Part shown: positions 1 through 7,073 of the stretch, in pieces | Position numbering within the stretch: position 1 is the first letter of the stretch | Layout: each line of letters starts with the position of its first letter | Assembly: GCA_963815285.1 (NCBI GenBank) | Contig: CAWFGB010000009.1 | Location: 124,001 to 188,000 of the forward strand | DNA: 64,000 bases | Direction of reading: 5' to 3' | Source of the DNA: JACCSI01 sp963815285 | GTDB taxonomy: Bacteria; Acidobacteriota; Vicinamibacteria; Vicinamibacterales; UBA2999 | Made by a program: the position numbers and the translations under genes | The notes under the pieces: model-generated | Database searches by the model: none | What the model saw: the letters and a program-made list of their open reading frames with translations, nothing else | What the model was told of the DNA's origin: nothing

Positions 1-417
1 CTGGCGCTCGTAGACGAAGTCCTGCGACGCGATCTCTCGCATCTTCTGCTCGATGCGCTCGAGATCCTCCGGCACGAACGGCCGATCGACGATGAAGTCA
101 TAAAAGAAGCCTTCGTCGGTCGGCGGACCAATGCCGCATTGGGCCGCGGGGAAGAGCGCCGTCACCGCCGCAGCCATGAGGTGCGCCGTCGAGTGGCGCG
201 TGACCTCGAGCGCCTCGGGAGACTTGTTCGTGATGATTTGGACGCTGGCGTCGCTCTCCAGCGGGAGAGTGAGATCGACGAGACGGTCGTTCACCTTGGC
301 GGCAAGGGCGGCGTCAGCCAGTCGCGGCGAGATGTCGCGCGCGATGTCCAGCACCGGCGTGCCTGGCGCCACCTCGCGCACGGAACCATCGGGAAGCGTA
401 ACTGAGATGTGAGACAT
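1..417 (-). CDS. thrS: threonyl-tRNA synthetase, N-terminal part (runs off the window)
   Basis: The visible 139 codons start MSHISVTLPDGSVREVAPGT and form a TGS domain (about residues 1-65). This is followed by the start of the second additional domain, with the HSTAHLMAAAV motif typical of ThrRS and AlaRS editing domains. ThrRS charges tRNA-Thr in the cytoplasm. The ATG at 417-415 starts exactly at the TGS domain. The catalytic and anticodon-binding domains lie beyond base 1. A tRNA-Val gene in the same orientation sits just upstream, separated by two hairpins, so they may share a transcript. The TGS plus HxxxH arrangement makes the family call secure. Only the N-terminus is seen, so intactness cannot be judged. 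Confidence 0.93.
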   Translation of the reverse strand, partial: MSHISVTLPDGSVREVAPGTPVLDIARDISPRLADAALAAKVNDRLVDLTLPLESDASVQIITNKSPEALEVTRHSTAHLMAAAVTALFPAAQCGIGPPTDEGFFYDFIVDRPFVPEDLERIEQKMREIASQDFVYERQ

Positions 418-429
418 GGGGCTATGGTG

Positions 430-448
430 TCGCCGCCTTCGGCGGCGA
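430..448 (-). repeat. 8-bp perfect hairpin upstream of thrS
   Basis: TCGCCGCC and GGCGGCGA pair perfectly around a 3-base loop, 13 bases upstream of the thrS start codon. There is no T-run, so it is not a classical intrinsic terminator. It could be a leader hairpin or a REP-like element, together with the larger inverted repeat at 481-525. Confidence 0.5.
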
Positions 449-480
449 GCTGCTTCGGCGGGCAGCCGTTACGTAGCTTG

Positions 481-525
481 CCAGCCGAAGCCCACGGTTA
501 TCTGGCAAGCGTGGGCGAAGGCTGG
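481..525 (-). repeat. Imperfect 15-bp inverted repeat overlapping the tRNA 3' end
   Basis: CCAGCCGAAGCCCAC and GTGGGCGAAGGCTGG form a stem of 6 + 6 paired bases around a 3-base internal mismatch, with a 15-base loop. The right arm ends on the encoded CCA of the tRNA-Val gene. In the direction of tRNA transcription it lies immediately downstream. It may be a processing or termination hairpin or a REP-type interspersed repeat. Confidence 0.45.
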
Positions 526-599
526 TAGGCGCGGGTGGACTCGAACCACTGACCTCCTCCGTGTCAGGGAGGCGCTCTAACCAACTGAGCTACGCGCCT
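523..599 (-). tRNA. tRNA-Val (anticodon GAC)
   Basis: The minus strand folds as a complete cloverleaf. The acceptor stem is AGGCGCG/CGCGCCT, with discriminator A and encoded CCA. The D arm is GCTC/GAGC. The anticodon stem CCTCC/GGAGG encloses the loop CTGACAC, giving anticodon GAC (codons GUC/GUU). The T loop is TTCGAGT. The outer T-stem pair appears to be an A-C mismatch. The gene is co-oriented with and upstream of thrS. Confidence 0.93.
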
Positions 600-714
600 A
601 TATAGTGGACCGCCGTCAATAGGCGAACAAAAAGTATAGCACGTCAGTTGCGACGCTTCGCGCTGTGCGACGACTGGTCTTCACGCTCGGCGCGCGTCTG
701 GCCGACCAGCGTTC

Positions 715-1872
715 CTACCGTGCCTTGAGGTGTTCGATCGCCCGGTCGAGCGTCACGTCCGGCGTTGGCGCCGGCTGGCCGAACTCGATGTCGGGTTGTT
801 CAACGGCGACGTCCGGTGACAGGCCCTTCTCGTTGATCACCGCTTCGCCAGGCGTGAGATACAGCAGATGCGTCAGGAGCATCGCGCTGCCATCGGGCAG
901 ACGCACAAGACGCTGCTGCGCTGCGCGTCCGAGCGTCCGCTCGCCGACCAGCGACGCGCGTTTATTACCGGCAAGAGCGGCGGCAAACAGCTCCGCCGCT
1001 CCGGACGTGCCGTTGTCAGCCAGTATCGCGATGGGCAGCGTGATGCTGCCATCGCCCGCGGCAGCCGCGACCGCATCCTTCGCCTTGCCGCGCTCCTGCC
1101 GGTAGACGAGCGTGCCGCTCGGGACGAACAATCGCGCCGCGGCCAGGCCGCCTTCGACGTCGCCGAACGCCGTGCCTCGCAAATCGATGACGAGGTGCGT
1201 GGCGCCGCCCTTGATCAGCGCGGCGGTCTCGGTCCGCATCTGATCTGGCGTGGCCTTGCCGAACTCGGCGATACGCAGTTCGCCGACGCCTGGCTGCACG
1301 AGCCGTCCGCGCACCGGTGCCGCATTGAGCACTTCGCGCGCGATTTCCACCGTGTGAGGCTCCGCCGCGTTACCGCGGAGCACGGTCAACGTTACCTTCG
1401 TACCTGGCTTGCCGGCGAGCAGGCGCGCGCCCTGATACACAGAGGTATCCCGCGTGGATTGACCCTCGATCGCACGAATGTAATCGCCCGGGCGCAGGCC
1501 TGCGCGCGCGGCGGGCGAGCCGTCGAGCGCCGCGACCACGCGCAGGTAGTACTGCCGTGTGATTTCGAGACCGGTGCGGCCGCTCGCGAGCGATTCGTTG
1601 CGTTCGAAAACTTTGACCTGCTCGGCATCGAGATAGGCGCTATCCGGATCGAGCCCGTCGGCAAGCCCGTGCATGGCACCGCGCATGATCTTGTCGGGCT
1701 GCACTTCCTCGACGTAGTTGTTGACGATGAGCGTCACGACGTCTTCGAAGATGCGGAGAAACTGGTAGCTCTCCTGCTGGGCCATGGCGCGCCCCATGAA
1801 TCCGCCGATGACGGCGAAGGCGAGGACCGGCACCGAGATCATCAGGACGAGCAGGCGACCGCGCGACTTCAT
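715..1872 (-). CDS. S41-family PDZ protein, probable inactive carboxy-terminal processing protease
   Basis: A 385-residue exported protein with an N-terminal signal or anchor (MKSRGRLLVLMISVPVLAFA), a PDZ domain (about residues 95-180, with RAGLRPGDYI) and an S41 peptidase fold. S41 (CtpA/Prc) proteases trim periplasmic proteins using a Ser-Lys dyad. Aligned by eye with the usual GTASASE...TFGKG signature, this protein reads GTSGAAE...TLGRA. The nucleophile position is Gly (a Ser lies one residue earlier) and the Lys position, 25 residues on, is Arg. The ATG at 1872 overlaps the stop of the EnvC-like gene (ATGA) and has AGGAG 8 bases upstream, so the two are translationally coupled. The family is clear; activity is doubtful. 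Confidence 0.85.
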   Translation of the reverse strand: MKSRGRLLVLMISVPVLAFAVIGGFMGRAMAQQESYQFLRIFEDVVTLIVNNYVEEVQPDKIMRGAMHGLADGLDPDSAYLDAEQVKVFERNESLASGRTGLEITRQYYLRVVAALDGSPAARAGLRPGDYIRAIEGQSTRDTSVYQGARLLAGKPGTKVTLTVLRGNAAEPHTVEIAREVLNAAPVRGRLVQPGVGELRIAEFGKATPDQMRTETAALIKGGATHLVIDLRGTAFGDVEGGLAAARLFVPSGTLVYRQERGKAKDAVAAAAGDGSITLPIAILADNGTSGAAELFAAALAGNKRASLVGERTLGRAAQQRLVRLPDGSAMLLTHLLYLTPGEAVINEKGLSPDVAVEQPDIEFGQPAPTPDVTLDRAIEHLKAR

Positions 1873-3068
1873 CGAGAACTCCTGAGCCATTGTACGGGAT
1901 CGACCGGGCGACCGTCGATGCGCACTTCGAAATAGGCGACCGCCTGGCCGGCCGGGTTCTGGCCCGCCCGTCCCACCGTTGAGCCCCGTTCCACACGCGC
2001 GCCCGTCTCGACGAACGCCTCCGACAGGTGCCCGTAAAGCGTGAAGGCGTTGCCCCCGTGATCGAGAATCACGAGCGTGCCGTAGCCGACAAACGGCGCT
2101 GCGAACGCGACCGTTCCGCCGTGGACGGCGCGAACCTGCTGCGCCTCGGTCACGGCGATTTCGATGCCGTTGCGCGTGATAGCCGTGCCGAACCGATCGG
2201 CGGTGCCGGTGCCGAAGCGTGACACGATGCGGCCATTGACCGGCCACTCGAGCGCGCCGCGAAATGGCGTCAGCGGAAGCGTTGCCGGCGAATTGCTCGG
2301 CAGGCCGGCGACCTGGCGTTGCAAGTCGGCGGCGGCACTCTGCAGCTCCCCGACATATTGGGCGGCGAGATCGCGCCGCGCGTCGAGTTCGTCGAGACGC
2401 CGGTTGTGCGCCGCGACGGCGACATCGAGCGCACGCCGCGCCTTGACCGCTTCGTCCTGTGCGCGCGCCAGCGCCGCCTTCCGCGTTTCGAGTTCGGCGA
2501 TCGCTTCGCGCGCGGCGCGCACGGTCCGGCGATGCTCATCAACCCGCAATCGATCGAGACGCGCAACCGCCGTCACGCCCCGGGTCATGCGTCCAAGCGC
2601 GCGCAAATCTTCGGCGGCGAGGAGCAAGCCGAGATAGCCGCCGCGTCCGCGTTTGTAGATTTCGACCAGTCGTTCGCGCACGCCCGGTGTGCCGGCAATG
2701 CGCTGGGCCTCGAGCGCATTCACCCGGGTGGTGGTGTCGGCCAGTGCCGTCGTCACCACGGCCAGCTCCGCATCGGCTTTGGTAACAGCTTCGGCTCGAA
2801 TTTCGCGCTCGACGTGCAGCTTGCGCAACTCGCCGAGCAGGGTGCCAGTTTGAGCGGCCAGGCGGTCGGCTTCAAGTTGCAGTTCGCGGATGCGCTGCTC
2901 GGCGCGGGTCAGCGCGGCAGCCGGCGCCTGTGCCTGTACACCGATGCCCGCCGTCAGACAGGTGATTACGACGAGGCCCGCGACACGCGAGAACACGAGC
3001 GTAGCGTAACTCAGACGATACGCATCTGCGACCTGGAGGGCTCGCAGCACGCCTCTGACTCGGGGCAT
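1869..3068 (-). CDS. EnvC-like murein hydrolase activator / M23-family protein
   Basis: About 399 residues. An N-terminal signal or membrane segment (about residues 20-45, LVFSRVAGLVVITCLTAGIG) is followed by a long charged coiled coil (about 55-270) and a C-terminal LytM/M23 domain (about 285-399, with NGRIVSRFGTG, LVILDHGGNAFTLYGHLS). EnvC-type proteins activate amidases at the division septum from the periplasm, and the coiled coil normally binds FtsEX. The classical first zinc-ligand motif HxxxD is not obvious (NGIEIAV in its place), as in non-catalytic EnvC/NlpD members. The ATG at 3068 is preferred over an upstream TTG at 3155 because it places the hydrophobic segment closer to the N-terminus. 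It forms a coupled pair with the S41 gene, a common envC-ctpA arrangement. No ftsEX is visible. Confidence 0.85.
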   Translation of the reverse strand: MPRVRGVLRALQVADAYRLSYATLVFSRVAGLVVITCLTAGIGVQAQAPAAALTRAEQRIRELQLEADRLAAQTGTLLGELRKLHVEREIRAEAVTKADAELAVVTTALADTTTRVNALEAQRIAGTPGVRERLVEIYKRGRGGYLGLLLAAEDLRALGRMTRGVTAVARLDRLRVDEHRRTVRAAREAIAELETRKAALARAQDEAVKARRALDVAVAAHNRRLDELDARRDLAAQYVGELQSAAADLQRQVAGLPSNSPATLPLTPFRGALEWPVNGRIVSRFGTGTADRFGTAITRNGIEIAVTEAQQVRAVHGGTVAFAAPFVGYGTLVILDHGGNAFTLYGHLSEAFVETGARVERGSTVGRAGQNPAGQAVAYFEVRIDGRPVDPVQWLRSSR

Positions 3069-3235
3069 GTTTCTGCGGAACCGACCTGAGAATTTTGCAT
3101 GCAAACGACGAATCCTGTAAGAGGCCGTCGACCAGCGTCGTTCGAGATTGCCCAATCTTGCTGAGCATTCCTGCCTTGAAGCGCGCAGCCGAGTAAACCC
3201 AGCTCACCCGGAGCGGTGTTTGCCCAAGGCTGGGC

Positions 3236-4471
3236 ATGCGTTCGTTTCAGCCGTGCACCTTCTTTGTATCTCTGATCTTCGCGTTAGTCCTGGCATCGAC
3301 TGCCGGCGCCGCGACGCTGACGCTGGCGTGGGACCCGCCGGAGGATGGCGAAGTCAACGGATACATCGTGCTCTACGGCACCTCCTCCGGAGTCTACTCC
3401 TCGAGAATCGATGTTGGAGACGTGACCACGATTCCGGTGAGCGGCTTGGCGTCCTCGACGAAATACTTCTTTGCGGTGCAGGCCTACGATGAGAGCGGAG
3501 AGCTGAGCGAACCCTCCAATGAAGTCGCGGGCACGACTCCCGCGGGAACGTCAAATCCCACAAATCCCACACCCGGTGTCCGGGTCACGCCCAACGGGAC
3601 CACCGCTGACGGGGTCACTGGGATCGTCCGGACCAATCGCTACATTGATCTCGCGTGGTTACCGGCCGCCGGTGAGCCCGACCGATACCGCGTGGAGATT
3701 GGAACGCTCTATGGCGAAACCTCCTTTAGTGCGCTGACCCGCGATCACTCGATCGCTTTCGACATGACCGACTTGCCCGCCCCTGCCTACTTCGTTCGTA
3801 TCCGGCCAATTTACGGAGATAGATACGGCTACCCGTCGGAGGAACTGGTGTTGGCTCCATCTGGGCCAGTACCCACGGCCGACCCGGCCACTTCCCCCGA
3901 TTCCAAGGTTCAGTGCGTGGCCGCACCGAAAGCTCCGCGAAGGTTCAGCTCGAAAGTGGAAGGCGCTGCGGTGACGTTGAGCTGGCAACCTGGTTCGGGC
4001 GAGCCGGCGGCGGGTTACGTGCTGCAAGTTGGCAGTGCTCCGGGACTCCAGAACATCTTGACCGCGGAGTTTGCCGCGACCGCCAATGGAGTGAACGCGA
4101 CCGCGTCCAGTGCAGCCTACGCGCTCAGGTTGGCGGCGACCAACACGTGCGGCTCGAGCTTGTGGGAATCGGAACGCATCGTCTACGTGGGCGTCGAGCC
4201 ACTCCCGGGTGCGCCCCCGACTCTTACCCAGCAGGTGACAGGCGACCTGGTGGCGTTGGCGTGGACGGCACCAACCAGTGGAGGGCGTGTCACCCGGTAC
4301 CTCATAGAAGCGGCGACGCCCGTGGGGCCGTTCGTCTACGACACAGCCAGGCCCGATCGGGCGTTCAGCAACGCAAACACCCCTCCGGGTCAATACATCG
4401 TCACCGTTCGGGCTGGGAACGCGACCGGATTTGGCCCGGCGTCCCCCCCAGTTCGAGTCGTCGTGCAGTAA
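3236..4471 (+). CDS. Secreted fibronectin type III repeat protein
   Basis: 411 residues with a Sec signal peptide (residues 1-25, LIFALVLASTAGAA). This is followed by about four fibronectin type III-like modules: about 26-105 (LTLAWDPP...GYIVLYG...FAVQAYDESGELS), 120-210, 235-318 and 322-411. Each shows the W...P...Y pattern of Fn3 beta-sandwiches. There is no catalytic domain, anchor or PEP-CTERM tail, so it is probably a free extracellular or periplasmic adhesion or scaffold protein. It has its own ATG at 3236 and a candidate terminator just after the stop, so it is likely monocistronic. It is divergent from the EnvC-like gene. The exact role is unknown. Confidence 0.85.
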   Translation: MRSFQPCTFFVSLIFALVLASTAGAATLTLAWDPPEDGEVNGYIVLYGTSSGVYSSRIDVGDVTTIPVSGLASSTKYFFAVQAYDESGELSEPSNEVAGTTPAGTSNPTNPTPGVRVTPNGTTADGVTGIVRTNRYIDLAWLPAAGEPDRYRVEIGTLYGETSFSALTRDHSIAFDMTDLPAPAYFVRIRPIYGDRYGYPSEELVLAPSGPVPTADPATSPDSKVQCVAAPKAPRRFSSKVEGAAVTLSWQPGSGEPAAGYVLQVGSAPGLQNILTAEFAATANGVNATASSAAYALRLAATNTCGSSLWESERIVYVGVEPLPGAPPTLTQQVTGDLVALAWTAPTSGGRVTRYLIEAATPVGPFVYDTARPDRAFSNANTPPGQYIVTVRAGNATGFGPASPPVRVVVQ

Positions 4472-4491
4472 CTCCCGCAAGAAGCCTCCAC

Positions 4492-4525
4492 GCGCCGCGT
4501 CCTCCCCCCGGACGCGGCGCTATTT
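4492..4525 (+). terminator. Strong hairpin after the Fn3 gene
   Basis: GCGCCGCGTCC (4492-4502) and GGACGCGGCGC (4510-4520) form a perfect 11-bp G+C-rich stem with a 7-base loop, 20 bases after the Fn3 stop codon. Only TATTT follows, so the U-tract is weak, but position and stem strength fit a terminator. Confidence 0.6.
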
Positions 4526-4700
4526 CGACACTGCCGATTTTTGTGACACACCCAGCCCAGTTGGAAGTCTGTGCGCGGATCTGCACACTTGTGACAATGG
4601 ATCACGTTTTTGGTCGTTCGACCGACGCAAAGAGTTCCCATCCTGGCAGAAATAAAACAGAAATAAGTGAAGATTCACGAACAAAGTTCCACCAAAAGAG

Positions 4701-4728
4701 TTGATTTTTTTCTACCTGTCGCTACAAT
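4701..4728 (+). promoter_or_regulatory. Candidate sigma-70 promoter for the sigma-54 activator gene
   Basis: TTGATT (-35, 4701-4706), a 16-base spacer and TACAAT (-10, 4723-4728) lie in an A+T-richer part of the 366-base gap 4472-4837. This predicts transcription from about 4735 and a leader of about 100 bases. The rest of the gap holds the hairpin at 4492-4520 and no recognisable gene. Confidence 0.5.
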
Positions 4729-4837
4729 TTACGAGTCGCGTGTCCGAGCAAGTCCTATCGAGTGCGATGGAATCCTGTTGAGTTACGTCTTCGTGTGACA
4801 AGCGCTTCTTGATACGGCGTGCTGCTTGGGTAACTTT

Positions 4838-5968
4838 ATGACGACCACGAATCTCGCGCTCCTTGGAGTTAGTGCTGCGATGCGCAGCGTCGAAGAAGAG
4901 ATTGAATACGCGGCGCGATCCGGCGCCAAGGTGTTGATCACTGGTGAGAGCGGCGTGGGCAAGGAAGTCGTGGCGCGATTGATTCACGCGCGCGGCGCGC
5001 GTCGCAATGCGCCGCTCGTCGCGATCAATTGCGCAGGCATTCCTGATTCGTTGCTCGAGACGGAATTGTTCGGACACGTGAAGGGCAGCTTCACCGACGC
5101 GCATCGCGACAAGGCAGGTTTTCTGGAGCGCGCCGACGGCGGCACGGTGTTCATGGACGAAATCGGCGAGATGAGCCTGCGCATGCAGGCCTTGCTGCTG
5201 CGATTCCTGGAAACGGGCGAGATACAGCGCGTCGGCTCCGATCGGCACGTGCCCAATCTCGACGTGCGCGTGATTGCCGCGACACACCGCCGCTTGATCA
5301 ATCTGGTTGCCGAAAAGACGTTCAGGGAGGATCTCTACTATCGCCTCAACGTGATTCACATAGAGGTGCCTCCGCTGCGCGAACGCCGCGAAGACGTCGT
5401 GATTCTCCTCAATCATTTCTTTGCGAGCTTTGCCGAGACGTATCGTCTCGAGCGGCCGGAGATCAATCCTGAGGCGATGAAGCGGCTGACTGAATACCAT
5501 TGGCCCGGCAACGTCCGCGAGCTGCGCAACGTCGCCGAACGGCTGATTCTTCGCTCGGGCACTGGCCCCATCGATCTCGACGGGCTGTCACGCGAGATCC
5601 TCCGCGACGGCCAAAGCACACGAACGCCGGTGCGCCCCGCGAAGCCGGGAGAGGTTCCGACCTCTCAGGTGCTGTTCGAACGCATCGTCAAGGGCGGGTC
5701 GTCCTTCTGGTCGGTTGCGTACGAGCCGTTCATGGCGCGCGATCTCACCCGCAAGGACATTCGCGATCTGGTGCGCCTGGGCCTGGAGCACACGCGCGGC
5801 AACTATAAGCTGCTGGTCACGACCTTTAACATGGGCCCCGAGGAATACAAGAAGTTCCTGAACTTCCTGCGCAAGTATCAATGCCACGTGCCATTTCAGG
5901 CCTTCCGGATGGCGCATGCGCAGTTGACCGACGTTCCGGACCAACCCGACTACATCGCCAGCGCATAA
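4838..5968 (+). CDS. Sigma-54-dependent activator (AAA+ and HTH only, no sensor domain)
   Basis: About 376 residues made almost entirely of a bacterial enhancer-binding-protein AAA+ domain: Walker A GESGVGKE, the sigma-54 contact loop GSFTDA (a GAFTGA variant), Walker B GTVFMDEIGEM, and arginine-finger region REDLYYRLNV. It ends in a divergent Fis-type helix-turn-helix (LEHTRGNYK...). There is no receiver, GAF or PAS domain, so its activity is either constitutive or controlled by a partner, as in PspF-type activators. The ATG at 4838 is chosen; a TTG at 4826 would add four residues and neither has a clear ribosome site. PEP-CTERM genes in some bacteria are RpoN-dependent (the PrsK/PrsR system), so the island 4 kb downstream is a possible target (inference). 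Confidence 0.87.
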   Translation: MTTTNLALLGVSAAMRSVEEEIEYAARSGAKVLITGESGVGKEVVARLIHARGARRNAPLVAINCAGIPDSLLETELFGHVKGSFTDAHRDKAGFLERADGGTVFMDEIGEMSLRMQALLLRFLETGEIQRVGSDRHVPNLDVRVIAATHRRLINLVAEKTFREDLYYRLNVIHIEVPPLRERREDVVILLNHFFASFAETYRLERPEINPEAMKRLTEYHWPGNVRELRNVAERLILRSGTGPIDLDGLSREILRDGQSTRTPVRPAKPGEVPTSQVLFERIVKGGSSFWSVAYEPFMARDLTRKDIRDLVRLGLEHTRGNYKLLVTTFNMGPEEYKKFLNFLRKYQCHVPFQAFRMAHAQLTDVPDQPDYIASA

Positions 5969-6104
5969 CGAAAGTCGCTTTCACCGGCGCCTTTTGGGTT
6001 CGCGCACATCGCACTTTTATGCGAAGCGAGGCGGACTTTGCTCAATTTCTGGCAAAATAGTTGGACTACAGATTGCTGACGAAGGGCACCGCAGGTTTGA
6101 CTCA

Positions 6105-7073
6105 ATGTACAGAACGGATTCAGCGCCCACCGCAGCGGCCATGACGGCTGACGGCGCCGTGAGCCAGCGGCCTTCCTCGCTCAGCCACCTCCAGCGCCTC
6201 GAAGCCGAGAGCATCCACATCATGCGCGAGGTGGTGGCGGAGTGCGAGCACCCGGTGATGCTCTATTCCATCGGCAAAGACAGCTCCGTGATGCTGCATC
6301 TCGCGCTGAAGGCGTTCTATCCGTCCAAACCTCCCTTTCCATTCCTGCATGTCGATACGACCTGGAAGTTCCGCGAGATGATCGCGTTTCGCGAGCAGAT
6401 GGCGAGGCGACACAATCTCAATCTGCTGGTCCACATCAACCCGGATGGCCTCGAGATGGGCATCAACCCGTTTGTCCATGGGTCCGCGGTCCATACCGAC
6501 GTCATGAAGACGCAATCCTTGAAGCAGGCGCTCGACACCCACGGCTTCGACGCGGCGTTCGGCGGGGCGCGGCGTGACGAAGAAAAGTCGCGCGCCAAGG
6601 AACGGGTGTTTTCCGTGCGGTCGGCCCAGCACCGCTGGGATCCCAAGCGTCAGCGTCCGGAATTGTGGCGGCTGTACAACGCGCGCACGACGCCCGGCGA
6701 AAGCGTGCGGGTGTTTCCGCTCTCGAATTGGACCGAGCTGGATGTCTGGCAATACATCTACCAGGAAAACATCGACATCGTGCCGTTGTACTTCGCCAAG
6801 GAGCGACCAGTCGTGCTCCGCGACGGCGCGTGGATTCTGGTGGACGACGACCGCTTGCCGCTGGCCGCGGGCGAGACGCCGGAGATGAAGCGTGTGCGTT
6901 TCCGCACCCTGGGCTGCTATCCGTTGACCGGTGCGATTGAAAGCGATGCCGATACCCTCCCCGGCATCATCCAGGAGATGCTGATCGCGCGCACATCAGA
7001 GCGCCAGGGGCGTGTCATCGACCATGACCAGTCGGCGTCGATGGAGAAGAAAAAGCAGGAAGGTTACTTCTGA
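6105..7073 (+). CDS. cysD: Sulfate adenylyltransferase subunit 2 (CysD)
   Basis: About 322 residues of the PAPS-reductase-like PP-loop family. It has the SIGKDSSVMLHLALKAF PP-loop, the FLHVDTTWKFREM segment, the GGARRDEEKSRAKERVFS signature and a C-terminal KKKQEGYF, all diagnostic of CysD. With CysN it makes adenosine phosphosulfate from sulfate and ATP in the cytoplasm. The ATG at 6105 is used; an ATG at 6141 is also possible because the first 20 or so residues are not conserved. Its stop overlaps the cysNC start (TGATG), so the subunits are translationally coupled. Reductive sulfate-assimilation genes are absent nearby while three sulfotransferases lie in the window, which points to sulfonation as one use. 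Confidence 0.95.
   Translation: MYRTDSAPTAAAMTADGAVSQRPSSLSHLQRLEAESIHIMREVVAECEHPVMLYSIGKDSSVMLHLALKAFYPSKPPFPFLHVDTTWKFREMIAFREQMARRHNLNLLVHINPDGLEMGINPFVHGSAVHTDVMKTQSLKQALDTHGFDAAFGGARRDEEKSRAKERVFSVRSAQHRWDPKRQRPELWRLYNARTTPGESVRVFPLSNWTELDVWQYIYQENIDIVPLYFAKERPVVLRDGAWILVDDDRLPLAAGETPEMKRVRFRTLGCYPLTGAIESDADTLPGIIQEMLIARTSERQGRVIDHDQSASMEKKKQEGYF

Noticed and set aside
868..1935. A 355-codon plus-strand open frame opposite the S41 gene
   Set aside because: It is the antisense shadow of a clear S41/PDZ gene in G+C-rich DNA; its translation is Arg-rich with no domain or ribosome site.
3069..3155. Longer EnvC-like reading from a TTG at 3155
   Set aside because: It adds 29 basic residues before the hydrophobic segment and has no ribosome site; ATG 3068 is simpler, though not proven.
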